NCBI GenBank assembly: GCA_036382515.1
Contig: DASVHQ010000103.1
Location: 1-60,564, forward strand
Direction of reading: 5' to 3'
Length of the DNA stretch: 60,564 bases
DNA from: JADGRF01 sp036382515
GTDB lineage: Bacteria; Myxococcota_A; Polyangia; Polyangiales; JAFGIB01
Shown: positions 9,109 to 17,828 of the stretch, piece by piece
How positions within the stretch are numbered: the first letter of the stretch is position 1
Layout of the letters: the number at the start of each line of letters is the position of its first letter
Notes under the pieces: model-generated
The model's input: the letters and a program-made list of their open reading frames with translations, nothing else
What the model was told of the DNA's origin: nothing
Databases searched by the model: none
Position numbers and translations under genes: made by a program

Positions 9109-9312
9109 GGTGCTTCGGGGGGCGGCGGCGTGCGCGCGCGGGGCGTGCGCGCATGCCAAGTGCGCGGGCAACGGGGCGCGCACTTGGCGTGCGCGTACGC
9201 GGTCGGCTTGCGCGGCGAACAGAAACCTATGCGCGCCACCGAGGCCGCCGCTCTTGCAAGCCGACCGTCCCCGCGCGCCCACGCCACCGCCCCCGAAGCA
9301 CCGTCCGCCACA
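9109..9312. repeat. R2 repeat segments in inverted orientation
   Basis: The segment at 9252-9312 begins CTTGCAAGCCGACCGTCC and runs into GCCCCCGAAGCACCG. Its partial complement lies at 9109-9154 (GTGCTTCGGGGGGCGGCGG). The same R2 sequence flanks R1 copies 3 and 4, always joined near the R1 end, often through CTTGCAAG. It is probably the outermost part of the same element family. Confidence 0.7.
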
Positions 9313-9407
9313 ATTTGCCTCCTGCGCTGGGCCTGACCCTGCACCAAAAGACCAGTCCGGGCTGGTAGCGAGTTGGCGGGCGGCGCAAGGACCACTATCC
9401 TTTCGAG

Positions 9408-11081
9408 TTGATCTTGACGCACTCGCAGCCAGCCGAACCCGGTCCCTCCGAGGCAGCCTTCGCAAGCGTGGCGCGTCGACTGCGCTGGCGCTGGCTTGCC
9501 CTGCTTGGCTTGCTGCTCGTCGAGTACGTGCTGATCACCTTCAGCTTCGACGCGGTGCCACTGTTGCGTAGCGCGGGCCTGGTCGGAGCGGTCGGCTATT
9601 CGGGCATCGTGACGCCGCTGGCTGCAGTGGTCGCCACGGCCACCTTCGTGCTCGCCGGTCGTTCCGCGCGCGCCGAGGCCGCCGAGCTCATCGCTCGGCA
9701 CGCCGCCGGCATGCACCCGTTGCCGTTCGTGCTGGTCAACGTGCTGAGCTACTACGGCTTCTACACGCTCACCGATACCATCGTCTCGCGGCCCTTCGAC
9801 GCGCCCGCCTTGCCGACCCAATGGATCGTCGGCTGGTTCGTGCTGCTTGCGCTCACGGTGCTTTCGCTCTTGCCGGCGGCGCTGCCGTGGCGTGCTCTGG
9901 GGCCGCTGTTGCGCCAGACCGGCAAGGCGCTGGCGCTCGGCCTCGGCGTGGGCATCCTCGCCTGGGTCGCTGGCCTCGCGAGCATCGCGCTGTGGATGCC
10001 GTTGCGCGTGTCCACGCTGGCCTGCGTCTACTTCCTGCTCAGTGTGCTCGGCGCGGACATCACGTACATCCCCGACGACGATATCATCGGCACGCAAGAC
10101 TTCTTCGTCAGCATCGCGCCAGAGTGCTCCGGCCTCGAGGGCATCGGTCTCATCACCGTGTTCACGCTGGTCTACCTGTGGACGGCACGCGACCGGCTGC
10201 TCTTTCCGCGAGCCTTCGGAGTTCTGCCGTTGGCCATCGCGGCCGTGTGGATCGGCAACACCCTGCGCATCCTCGCGCTGATCGGCGTCGGGACATTCGT
10301 CTCGCCCGGCATCGCGCTCTCCGGCTTCCACTCGAAAGCGGGCTGGCTGCTGTTCTGCGTGGTCGCGCTCTCGATGCTCACGCTCGTGCAGCGCTCCCCT
10401 TACTTCACAGGCCGGGTGGCGGCCAAGGAGCAGCCGGGGGCGACCTGGAACCCCACGGCGACCCACGTCGCACCACTGCTCGCGTTGATCGGCACCTCGC
10501 TGATCACGGGCCTGTTCTCGACGGGCTTCGATCACGCCTACGCCTTGCGCGTACTCACCACCGGCAGCGTGATCTACATCTACCGCAAGCAACTGCCGGC
10601 GGCGCGCTGGCCGGCTTCCTGGCATGCGCCGGTGATCGGCGTGGCGGTGTTCGCCGCATGGCTGCTGCTCGTGCCTCATCCGGCATCCGATGACGTGGCG
10701 GCGTTCAAGGATACGCTCGCCGACATGCCCCAGCTGGAGCGCGTGAGCTGGCTCGTGTTCCGCGTCGTGGGTTCCACGCTCACGGTGCCGATCGCCGAAG
10801 AGCTCGCATTTCGAGCGTTCTTGTTGCGCAGGCTCATCGCCAGCGAATTCATCGAGGTGCCCAAGACCAAGCTCACCCCGTTCGCGGTCGTGCTGTCGTC
10901 GCTGGCCTTCGGCTCACTGCACGACCACGCGTGGGTTGCGGGCACGGTCGCCGGCGTCGCGTACACGTTCGCGCAGCGCGCTCGCGGGCGCACGGCCGAC
11001 GCCATCGTGGCCCACGCCATCACCAACGGCCTGATTGCTCTCGACGTGCTGGGCTTCGGCGCCACGTGGCTGTGGGTCTGA
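9408..11081 (+). CDS. xrtE: Exosortase E / CPBP protease fusion (XrtE type)
   Basis: 557 residues, polytopic, TTG start at 9408 (a TTG at 9414 is equally possible). The N-terminal two thirds are exosortase-like, with the catalytic triad Cys240 (APECSGLEG), Arg287 (GNTLRIL) and His308 (SGFHSKAGW). The last third is a CPBP (Abi/CAAX-like) protease with EELAFRAFLLRRL and SLHDHAWVAG. This fusion matches the described exosortase E/protease of the VPEID-CTERM system, which is expected to cleave and sort proteins carrying a short C-terminal motif-helix-basic tail at the inner membrane. No CTERM substrate is visible in this window. Riboflavin synthase starts 21 bases downstream; that link is probably only co-transcription. 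Confidence 0.88.
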   Translation: MILTHSQPAEPGPSEAAFASVARRLRWRWLALLGLLLVEYVLITFSFDAVPLLRSAGLVGAVGYSGIVTPLAAVVATATFVLAGRSARAEAAELIARHAAGMHPLPFVLVNVLSYYGFYTLTDTIVSRPFDAPALPTQWIVGWFVLLALTVLSLLPAALPWRALGPLLRQTGKALALGLGVGILAWVAGLASIALWMPLRVSTLACVYFLLSVLGADITYIPDDDIIGTQDFFVSIAPECSGLEGIGLITVFTLVYLWTARDRLLFPRAFGVLPLAIAAVWIGNTLRILALIGVGTFVSPGIALSGFHSKAGWLLFCVVALSMLTLVQRSPYFTGRVAAKEQPGATWNPTATHVAPLLALIGTSLITGLFSTGFDHAYALRVLTTGSVIYIYRKQLPAARWPASWHAPVIGVAVFAAWLLLVPHPASDDVAAFKDTLADMPQLERVSWLVFRVVGSTLTVPIAEELAFRAFLLRRLIASEFIEVPKTKLTPFAVVLSSLAFGSLHDHAWVAGTVAGVAYTFAQRARGRTADAIVAHAITNGLIALDVLGFGATWLWV

Positions 11082-11102
11082 GAACGGTGCTAAGCTGCGC
11101 GC

Positions 11103-11729
11103 ATGTATTCCGGGATCACTCGTGGGTTGTTCCCCGTCGTCGAAGTCACGCCCGGTGACGGCGTCACGCACCTGTCGGTGGAGCTCTCGCACGCGCTGGC
11201 CACGGACGTGCAGCCGGGTGCGAGCATCGCGATCGACGGCGTGTGCCTGACGGTGGTGGCTTTCAGCGGAGCTCGGGTGAGCTTCGACGCCATCGCCGAA
11301 ACCCTCTCGCGCACGACGCTCGGCGAGCTGCGCGTCGGCCGCAAGGTGAGCGTGGAGCGCAGCTGTCGCGTGGGCGACGAGCTAGGCGGCCACGACGTGT
11401 TCGGACACGTGATCGGCACGGCCAGCGTGCTCGCACGCAAGCGCGTAGGCGAGCAGCTCGACTTGACACTCGGCGTGCCGCAAGCCTGGATGAAGTACCT
11501 CTTGCCCAAGGGTTTCGTCGCGCTCGACGGCTCGAGCCTCACCATTGGCGATCCCGTGAGCGCGCAAAGCTTCGACGTGCATTTGATTCCGGAGTCGCTG
11601 CGGCTCACCAACTTCGAGCACAAGCAAGTGGGCGACCGTGTGAACGTCGAGCTCGACCCGCGCACCGTCGCCATCGTCGATACCGTCGAGCGCGTGCTGC
11701 GCGAGCGTGACGCCCACGGCGGCGCTTGA
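11103..11729 (+). CDS. ribE: Riboflavin synthase, alpha chain
   Basis: 208 residues, the usual size for the enzyme that dismutates two 6,7-dimethyl-8-ribityllumazines to riboflavin. The two internally repeated lumazine-binding halves are visible: MYSGITRG-FPVV with SIAIDGVCLTVV in the first, and GHDVFGHVIGTA with FVALDGSSLTIG in the second. The first-position motif is MYSGI rather than the common MFTGI. It lies between the exosortase (21 bases upstream) and the thiolase (16 bases downstream), so it is probably in an operon with both; no other riboflavin genes are nearby. No FMN riboswitch is apparent in the short upstream gap. Confidence 0.93.
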   Translation: MYSGITRGLFPVVEVTPGDGVTHLSVELSHALATDVQPGASIAIDGVCLTVVAFSGARVSFDAIAETLSRTTLGELRVGRKVSVERSCRVGDELGGHDVFGHVIGTASVLARKRVGEQLDLTLGVPQAWMKYLLPKGFVALDGSSLTIGDPVSAQSFDVHLIPESLRLTNFEHKQVGDRVNVELDPRTVAIVDTVERVLRERDAHGGA

Positions 11730-11745
11730 AAGCAAGGAGCTCAGC

Positions 11746-12927
11746 ATGAGCCACTCCGAGGTCTTCATCGTCAGCGCGGCGCGCACCCCAGTGGGTGCGT
11801 TCATGGGCAGCCTGGCCGAGCTCTCGGCCACGCAGCTGGGCGCGGTTGCGATCCGCGCGGCGATCGAGCGTGCGGCGATCACGCCCGCGCTCGTCGAGCA
11901 AACGTACATGGGCAACGTGCTGTCGGCGGGCGTCGGTCAGGCGCCGGCGCGGCAAGCGGCGATCGGCGCGGGGGTCCCGGTGCATGCACCTGCCGTCACC
12001 ATCGGCAAGGTCTGCGGCTCGGGCCTCGAGGCCGTGATCGCTGCAACGCGCGCCATTCGTCTCGGTGACGCCGAGCTGTGCATCGCCGGTGGCATGGAAT
12101 CGATGAGCCAGGCACCCTACTTGCTGCCGAAGGCGCGTGCGGGCTACCGGCTCGGCCACGGCGAGCTCGTCGACTCGATGATCCTCGATGGCCTGTGGGA
12201 TCCCTACGGCCACTTTCACATGGCCGAAGCCGCCGAGCGTTGCGCGAGCGAGCTGGGCATCGATCGCGCTGCGCAAGATGCACTCGCCACCGAGTCCTAT
12301 CGACGCGCGCGCGGCGCGCACGCTGCCGGCCTGTTTCGCGAGGAAATCGCGGCGGTGACCGTGACCACGCGCAAGGGCGAGCTTCGCATCGACAGCGACG
12401 AAGAACCGCAGCGCGGCGATCCGAACAAGCTCGCCCAGCTCCAGCCCGCATTCCGGGCCGATGGAACCATCACGGCCGGCAACGCCTCCAAAATCAACGA
12501 TGGGGCAGCCGCACTCGTGCTCGCGAGCGCCGCTGCGGTGCAGCGCCACGGGCTGCGGCCGCTCGCCCGAATCGTGAGCTATGCGCATCACGCGCAGGAA
12601 CCTGAGAGCTTTCCGACCGCGCCGGGGCACGCCATCGACAAGGCGCTGTTGCGCGCTGGTCGCAGCCGTGACGACGTGGCGCTCTACGAGATCAACGAAG
12701 CCTTCGCCATCGTGGCGATCGCCTGCATGCGGCTCGCGCAGCTCGACCCTGCGCGCGTGAATGTACGCGGGGGCGCCGTCGCGCTGGGTCATCCCATCGG
12801 CGCCTCGGGCGCACGCATCCTGACCACGCTCCTGTACGCGTTGCCGAAGACTTCGGGCAGCCTCGGCCTTGCGACGCTGTGCATCGGCGGCGGCGAAGCC
12901 AACGCGCTGCTCATCGAGCGCGTCTGA
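11746..12927 (+). CDS. Acetyl-CoA acetyltransferase (thiolase)
   Basis: 393 residues. The start at 11746 (MSHSEVFIVSAARTPVG) follows an AAGGAGC ribosome-binding site. Thiolase active-site features are all present: the nucleophilic Cys in GKVCGSGLEAVI, EINEAFAIVA, the His in GHPIGASGARI, and the second Cys in TLCIGGGEANALL. It catalyses thiolytic cleavage or condensation of acyl-CoA (beta-oxidation or acetoacetyl-CoA formation). Chain-length preference cannot be read from the sequence, but the acetyl-CoA acetyltransferase subfamily fits best. It is the last gene of the exosortase-ribE-thiolase run and is followed directly by an R1 repeat. Confidence 0.93.
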   Translation: MSHSEVFIVSAARTPVGAFMGSLAELSATQLGAVAIRAAIERAAITPALVEQTYMGNVLSAGVGQAPARQAAIGAGVPVHAPAVTIGKVCGSGLEAVIAATRAIRLGDAELCIAGGMESMSQAPYLLPKARAGYRLGHGELVDSMILDGLWDPYGHFHMAEAAERCASELGIDRAAQDALATESYRRARGAHAAGLFREEIAAVTVTTRKGELRIDSDEEPQRGDPNKLAQLQPAFRADGTITAGNASKINDGAAALVLASAAAVQRHGLRPLARIVSYAHHAQEPESFPTAPGHAIDKALLRAGRSRDDVALYEINEAFAIVAIACMRLAQLDPARVNVRGGAVALGHPIGASGARILTTLLYALPKTSGSLGLATLCIGGGEANALLIERV

Positions 12928-12930
12928 GAC

Positions 12931-13270
12931 GTGTGCATGCATCGCAACCTGCCGGGGCGCTTGCTGTCGGCAGGTCGCTCTCGGGCTCGGCAGAGCGTCC
13001 TCGGCACTACCGCCGCGGCTTCGCGAGCGGCGCCTCGGGCCTGCGAAACGAGCCCGAGAGCGACCTACCGACACCAAGCGCTTCAATGTCATGGCTGAGT
13101 GAGCAGGCGTCGCGACGTCGCGGCAACTATGTCGTCTGACGCCGACGACACGGTCGTTCGCAGTGCCTGCTGCCGATGCTCACGCCGATAGGTAGGTCAC
13201 GCTGACATCGGCATGGCTACTGGAGCGTGTTGGGAGGGCGGGTCGCTCCCGGGCTCGTTTCGCAGGCCCG
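12931..13270 (+). repeat. R1 structured intergenic repeat, copy 2 (truncated in hairpin B)
   Basis: Hairpin A is complete (about 12951-13083; outer ATCGCAACCTGCCGGGGC), then the conserved spacer and the left arm of hairpin B (GTGTTGGGAGGGCGGGTCGC, from about 13227). The copy breaks off at CGCAGGCCCG, where a decayed adaptor gene begins. The break suggests one deletion removed the right half of the repeat together with the end of the neighbouring gene. Confidence 0.85.
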
Positions 13271-13677
13271 CCGCGCGCGCGGTGAGTCGAGGTCGAGCAC
13301 CACGTTCACGCGTTGCTCCTCGACGCCGAGCGCGGAGATCTTGGGCACCGCGCTCGGCTCGACCAACCGCGCTTGCGCGACCAGCGCCGCCTCGCGGCCC
13401 CACTGCGTGATCGAAGCGCGCGTGCCCGGTTGCACGTGCACAGCGTCGCTCGTGAGCACGTCGACGACCACCTCGAGCGCCGCGGGATCGCCCAACTCGA
13501 CCAGCGGCGTGCCCGGCTGCACCACGCCCTCGCTCTTTTGATCAGGCTCCGGCGTGTGCGACGGCGCGTGGCTTTCGCAGCATCGCTATTGGGACGGCCG
13601 GGGCCCGTGCCTGTGGCGAGCGCCTGCGCGCGCGGCGTGGCCATGGCAGCTGACGGCTGTTGATCGGAGGCGGACAT
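13271..13677 (-). pseudogene. Remnant of HlyD/RND-type membrane-fusion (adaptor) protein
   Basis: Reading from 13677 leftwards, the fragment starts like a gene (MSASDQQPSAAMATPRA) 3 bases after the permease remnant, loses frame, and continues in another frame with a recognisable adaptor beta-barrel: VVQPGTPLVELGDPAALEVV, ASITQWGREA, VPKISALGVEEQRVNVV. The hairpin and lipoyl domains are missing (a full protein is about 350-400 residues), and the C-terminus is cut off at R1 copy 2. It is a clear internal deletion plus truncation, non-functional, once partner to the permease remnant upstream. Confidence 0.8.
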
Positions 13678-13680
13678 CGG

Positions 13681-13896
13681 TCACTCCCTGGTCTCGAGCA
13701 CGGCGATGAGATCGAGATGGTCGAGCCGGTGACGCACCAGCAGCGCAGACAGCAGCGCCGCGATCAGCGTGACGCTGATCGCGAACGCATAGGTCTGAGC
13801 GGAAACGATCACGGGAAACCTGAAGAGCTCGGGATCGGTCGAGCTCATCGTCACCCAGACCAGCATGCGGCCGATCAGCATGCCTGGCGGCTGGCA
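13681..13896 (-). pseudogene. Remnant of MacB-type ABC transporter permease (C-terminus only)
   Basis: Only about the last 70 residues survive: a hydrophobic helix (AFAISVTLIAALLSALLV) followed by RHRLDHLDLIAVLETRE, the conserved FtsX/MacB-like C-terminus. The upstream part is replaced by the end of purB. Together with the adaptor remnant it shows that a tripartite efflux operon was deleted here. Confidence 0.75.
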
Positions 13897-13951
13897 CATG
13901 GGTTCCGGGTTCGGTCCGTCACGCGCCGCGGGAGCAGCCCCAGCCCGGGTC

Positions 13952-15388
13952 TCAGAGCATCGGCTCGGCCTGATAGCGGGCCGCGTCGGGATGCCGGCGC
14001 ACCAGCGCCTCGACCTGATGGACGAACGCCCGCGTCTGCGCGGGTGCGGCACCCACGAAATCGAGCGGGTTGCCAAGCGCCTGCTGCAAGGCCGGCAAGG
14101 ACAGGCCCAGCCGCGCATCGCCCGCCAGCCTCTGCAACAGATCGTTGTCGTCGCGACCGGTCTCGCGCATCGACAGCGCCACCGCCACGGCGTGCTGCTT
14201 GATGGCCTCGTGCGCCTGTTCGCGGCCGACGCCCGCGCGCACCGCCGCCATCAGCACCTTGGTGGTCGCCAGGAACGGCAGGTAGCGCCGCAACTCGCGC
14301 TCGATCACGGCGGGGAACGCACCGAACTCCGAGAGCACGTTGAGCAGCGTCTGCAAGGCTCCGTCGCAAGCGAAGAACGCGTCGGGCAAGGCCACGCGGC
14401 GCACCACCGAGCAGCTCACATCGCCCTCGTTCCACTGGTCGCCGGCCAGGCCACCGACCATCGTGACGTAGCCCGAGACGATGTGCTTGAAGCCGTTGAT
14501 GCGCTCGCAGGAGCGCGTGTTCATCTTGTGGGGCATCGCGGAGGAGCCCACCTGACCGGCCTTGAAGCCCTCGGTCACCAGCTCCTGGCCGGCCATCAAG
14601 CGCAGCGTGGTGGCAAGGCTCGAAGGCCCGCACAGCGCCTGGAAGAGCGCGCTCACCACATCGAAGTCGAGCGAGCGCGGATACACCTGACCCACGTTGC
14701 CGAGCAGCTTCGCGAAGCCCAGGTGCCGCGCCACCGCGAGCTCCAGTTGTTGCAGCTTGGCCTCGTCGCCGCCGAGTAGATCGAGCTGATCTTGCTGCGT
14801 GCCCACCGGGCCCTTGATGCCGCGCAGCGGGTAGTTCGCGATCAACGTCTCGATGCGGCCGAGCGCCTGCAGCACTTCCTCGCCGATGTTCGCGAAGCGC
14901 TTGCCCAGCGTGGTGGCCTGCGCCGGGACGTTGTGACTGCGCCCGGTGAGCACGGTGGTCTCGTGCTGCGCGGCCAGCTCCGACAGGCGTGCCAGCACGG
15001 CGATCATGCGATCGCGCACCAGGAGCAAGCCATCACGCACCTGCATCTGCTCGACGTTCTCCGTCAGGTCGCGCGAGGTCATGCCCTTGTGGATATGCTC
15101 GAAGCCGGCGAGCGCGCAGAACTCTTCGATGCGCGCCTTCACGTCGTGGCGCGTCACGCGCTCGCGCTCGCGGATCGAGCCGAGGTCGACTGTGCTCACC
15201 ACCGCTTCGTAGGCGTCGATCGCGGCCTTCGGCACGTCGATGCCCAGCTCGCGCTGCGCTCGCATCACGGCGATCCACAGCCTGCGTTCCAGCACCACCT
15301 TGTGCTGTGCGGACCACAGCTCGCGCATCGGCGCGCTCGCGTAGCGATGTGCGAGCACGTTCGGAATCGAGGCTGCGGGCGCGCTCAT
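13952..15388 (-). CDS. purB: Adenylosuccinate lyase
   Basis: 478 residues. It cleaves adenylosuccinate to AMP and SAICAR to AICAR in purine synthesis. The fumarase/aspartase superfamily signature is clear (GSSAMPHKMNTRSCERI), with TGRSHNVPAQATTLGKRF (catalytic His region) and GMTSRDLTENVEQMQ. The start at 15388 (MSAPAASIPN) overlaps the stop of the upstream SDR by 4 bases (ATGA), so the pair is co-translated; a much longer frame running back to 15922 is only an open shadow. The gene is intact and ends about 55 bases before the efflux remnants. Confidence 0.95.
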   Translation of the reverse strand: MSAPAASIPNVLAHRYASAPMRELWSAQHKVVLERRLWIAVMRAQRELGIDVPKAAIDAYEAVVSTVDLGSIRERERVTRHDVKARIEEFCALAGFEHIHKGMTSRDLTENVEQMQVRDGLLLVRDRMIAVLARLSELAAQHETTVLTGRSHNVPAQATTLGKRFANIGEEVLQALGRIETLIANYPLRGIKGPVGTQQDQLDLLGGDEAKLQQLELAVARHLGFAKLLGNVGQVYPRSLDFDVVSALFQALCGPSSLATTLRLMAGQELVTEGFKAGQVGSSAMPHKMNTRSCERINGFKHIVSGYVTMVGGLAGDQWNEGDVSCSVVRRVALPDAFFACDGALQTLLNVLSEFGAFPAVIERELRRYLPFLATTKVLMAAVRAGVGREQAHEAIKQHAVAVALSMRETGRDDNDLLQRLAGDARLGLSLPALQQALGNPLDFVGAAPAQTRAFVHQVEALVRRHPDAARYQAEPML

Positions 15389-16176
15389 AGCAGACCCAAC
15401 CCCGAGCCACCGTCGATCTTGATCAACGCGCCCGTGGTGAAGCTGCCGGCTTGCGAGGCGAGATACACCACCGTGCCGACGATGTCGCTCGGGCGGCCGG
15501 TGCGACCCATCGGCACGACACCTGCCACGGCGCTGTCGTCGCCGCCGGGCATCATGAACGCGGTCATCTTGCTCGGGAACAGCCCCGGCGCGATCGCGTT
15601 GACGGTGATGCCTTCCTTGACGAGCTTCTTGGCCATCGTGAAGGTCAGGTGATGCACCGCAGCCTTCGCCGGGTGATACGCCCAGGCATCGTCCATCGGA
15701 TAATCGATGCCCGAGATCGACCCGATGTTGATCACGCGCGACGGCGCCTGCGGCCGTTTGCCGGTCTTGCGCAGCATCGGCAAGCACTTCTGCGTCACGA
15801 AGAACAGCGACTTCACGTCGAGGTCGAAGACCTTGTCCCAGCCACTCTCCGGGTACTCGTCGAGGCTGCCGCCCCAGGTAGCGCCTGCGTTGTTCACCAG
15901 CACATCGAGCTCGCCGCCCCACAGCTGCGACACGCGCGCGCAGATGCGCGTGACCTCCTCGACGCGCGCGAGATCCGCCGGCTCGGCGGTCACGTCGAAG
16001 CCGCGCTTGCCGTTCAAGTCCGCGACCAAGCCGTCGAGCGCTTCCTTCTTGCGGCCGCAGGTGAACACGCGCGCGCCCCGAGCGGCCAGGCCCTCGGTGA
16101 TCATGCGGCCGATGCCCGAGGCGCCGCCGGTCACGAAGATGCGCTTGCCGTTCACGGAGAAGAGCTCGTCAGTCAT
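15385..16176 (-). CDS. Short-chain dehydrogenase/reductase (RhlG-like)
   Basis: 263 residues with cofactor loop TGGASGIG, NNAG, the catalytic Ser in NIGSISG and YHPAK carrying the catalytic Tyr and Lys. RhlG-type proteins are NADPH-dependent 3-oxoacyl reductases linked to rhamnolipid or storage-lipid precursors; the specific substrate here is unknown. It is a clear paralogue of the SDR at 7831-8601. It is coupled to purB by a 4-base overlap, which is unusual metabolically and may simply reflect gene packing. Confidence 0.9.
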   Translation of the reverse strand: MTDELFSVNGKRIFVTGGASGIGRMITEGLAARGARVFTCGRKKEALDGLVADLNGKRGFDVTAEPADLARVEEVTRICARVSQLWGGELDVLVNNAGATWGGSLDEYPESGWDKVFDLDVKSLFFVTQKCLPMLRKTGKRPQAPSRVINIGSISGIDYPMDDAWAYHPAKAAVHHLTFTMAKKLVKEGITVNAIAPGLFPSKMTAFMMPGGDDSAVAGVVPMGRTGRPSDIVGTVVYLASQAGSFTTGALIKIDGGSGLGLL

Positions 16177-16742
16177 GGTCCGCAGATCCTTTCGTTCGCC
16201 GCAGCGGCCGCGAGTCTAGTCGTGACACTGCGCGACCAGGGAGGTGGTCGCGGGGACGTACTAGCGCAGGGGACCGGGGCGCATCAACCCCACCGCGGTC
16301 GAGCGGCTGGGCCGTCGAGCGATGGCTGAGCTGACGGCGTCGGGGTGGGGGCTTCGATTCGGGCGGGACACGGTACCCCCAGGGCGCGCGGCCGGCCTTG
16401 CGGCGGCCGCCCAACGCGTATGCCAATGATCGAAGGCAGGTAAGTCGCAGCCGGCGCGCGCCAAGCAGCGACCCACCGTGCCCCGCCCGAATCGAAGCCC
16501 CCACCCCGACGGCTCGCGTCGCGCTGCCAAGCGGGCACGATCCCCGATCGCGTTGCGCCCGTGGTTCCATCGGCCCGGGCAACGGTCGGGCCAAGCTCGT
16601 GGCTGCTCAGCGCGGCGTTGGCTACCGCCGCTCGATTACAACGATGTGTTGTACACACGGCGTGCGCGTGGAAGGCACGGCCGAGGCGTGCGTTCGCAGG
16701 GGGCTCGGTGTAGCCTCCTGGCGGCATGGAGCACGGACTGTA
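16177..16742. other. Intergenic region with a long inverted repeat
   Basis: 566 bases between divergent genes. Apart from the 30-base inverted repeat described separately, I see no ORF with recognisable content. An AT-richer stretch around 16635-16660 (TACAACGATGTGTTGTACAC, itself containing TGTTGTACA-type symmetry) may be the promoter or operator of the flavoprotein gene. Confidence 0.5.
16338..16511. repeat. 30-base perfect inverted repeat with 114-base spacer
   Basis: The left arm at 16338-16367 (starting CGTCGGGGTGGGGGCTTCGA) is the exact reverse complement of 16482-16511. The spacer contains further partly symmetric GC-rich sequence (GGCGCGCG on both sides). It could form a cruciform or long RNA hairpin, or be the ends of a small lost insertion. 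It is unrelated to R1 or R2. Confidence 0.85.
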
Positions 16743-17813
16743 GTGGCGCGTGTGGTCGTCATCGGTGCAGGGCTCACGGGCCTGTTGTGCGCGCAGGTGC
16801 TCTCGCGGCGCGGGCACGGGGTGCTGGTGCTGGAGGCCGCCGACACGCTCGGTGGGCAGATCCAGACTGACCGTAGCGACGGGTACGTCACCGAGCTCGG
16901 CGCAGAAGGCTTCGTCGCGAGCAGTGAAGCGCTGCCTCGGGTGGCGCGTGAGCTCGGAATTCACGCCGAGCTCGTCGGGCAGTCGCAGACCCGTTCACTT
17001 GGCTACCGCGCGGGGGAGCTGCACGAGCTCGCGCCGGGCGAAGCAGCAAGATTCCTGGGCTTCCAGGTGTCGCGCGACGACACCGGCCAGGGCATCCGCA
17101 CGTTCAGGAACGGCATGGGTCGGCTGATCGACGCGCTGGCCAGCGCGCTCGCCGCGCGCGTCGAGATCCGCAGCTCGCAGCCGGTCGCGAGCGTCACGCG
17201 GAAAGCTCGCGGCTATCGGATCGTGCTCGCCTCCGGCAGCAGCATCGATGCCGACCGCGTGGTCGTTGCAACCTCGGCGCGTGCTGCATCACAGCTCCTG
17301 CAAGGTGCGTTCGGCGCAACCGCGAGTGAGCTGACGCTGGGCAAGCTGCTCTCGAGCGTGACAGTCTCGCTGGCATGGGATCGCGCGGCCGTGCCGCACG
17401 CGCTCGACGCCACGGGCATCGTGTTCGCGGCCGGCGATCAGGAGCACGGCGTGCGCGCCTGTACGTTCACCACCTCGAAGTTCCCCGCGCGTGCCCCCGA
17501 GAGCAAAGCCTCGATCCGCGTCTTCTTCCGCCCCGAAGACAACGAGCTCAAGCTCCTGGCGGATGCCGCCTACACGCGGCGCGCAGCCACGATCCTGACA
17601 CGCGTCCTGGGCATCCACGCTGCGGCCGAGCGCAGCTGGGTGTCGCGCTGGCAAGACGCTCTGCCTGCGCACGATCCGGCCCAGAAAGACCGCGTCGCCC
17701 TGCTCGAAAAAGTTCTCTCGGGCACCGGCATCGCCCTCGCCGGCTCCGCCTTCCACGGCTCCGGCATCGACGCCGCGGTCCGCTCCGCGCTGAGCATCGA
17801 AGACCGCTTGTGA
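16743..17813 (+). CDS. Protoporphyrinogen oxidase-like FAD-dependent amine-oxidase family protein
   Basis: 356 residues from a GTG at 16743 (VARVVVIGAG). The N-terminal Rossmann FAD motif is VVVIGAGLTGLLCAQVL, followed by VLEAADTLGGQIQTDR. The C-terminal GIALAGSAFHGSGIDAAVRS motif is typical of HemY-type protoporphyrinogen or coproporphyrinogen oxidases. It is about 100 residues shorter than typical HemY (about 450-470), mainly in the substrate domain, so the exact substrate is uncertain. If it is a HemY it oxidises a porphyrinogen in haem synthesis; other amine-oxidase family roles are possible. No other haem genes are adjacent. Confidence 0.75.
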   Translation: MARVVVIGAGLTGLLCAQVLSRRGHGVLVLEAADTLGGQIQTDRSDGYVTELGAEGFVASSEALPRVARELGIHAELVGQSQTRSLGYRAGELHELAPGEAARFLGFQVSRDDTGQGIRTFRNGMGRLIDALASALAARVEIRSSQPVASVTRKARGYRIVLASGSSIDADRVVVATSARAASQLLQGAFGATASELTLGKLLSSVTVSLAWDRAAVPHALDATGIVFAAGDQEHGVRACTFTTSKFPARAPESKASIRVFFRPEDNELKLLADAAYTRRAATILTRVLGIHAAAERSWVSRWQDALPAHDPAQKDRVALLEKVLSGTGIALAGSAFHGSGIDAAVRSALSIEDRL

Positions 17814-17828
17814 GCCGAGCCGCAGCGC

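Larger units (their letters stand above)
8608..9407. other. Repeat-filled intergenic region upstream of exosortase gene
   Basis: 800 bases between divergent genes with no supported ORF. It holds an A-half copy of the R1 structured repeat (8781-9011) and two inverted R2 segments (about 9109-9154 and 9252-9312) around a hairpin built from CATGCCAAGTGCGCG and its near-complement CGCGCACTTGGCGTG. Long ORFs across this region are shadows of the repeats. Confidence 0.7.

Noticed and set aside
8652..10679. A 675-residue minus frame over the repeats and exosortase gene
   Set aside because: Passes through R1/R2 and antisense to the exosortase; composition is shadow-like with no recognisable motif.
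13952..15922. purB read as a 656-residue gene beginning at 15922
   Set aside because: The N-terminal 178 residues are the out-of-frame SDR. The true start at 15388 is supported by the 4-base overlap and the conserved enzyme start.
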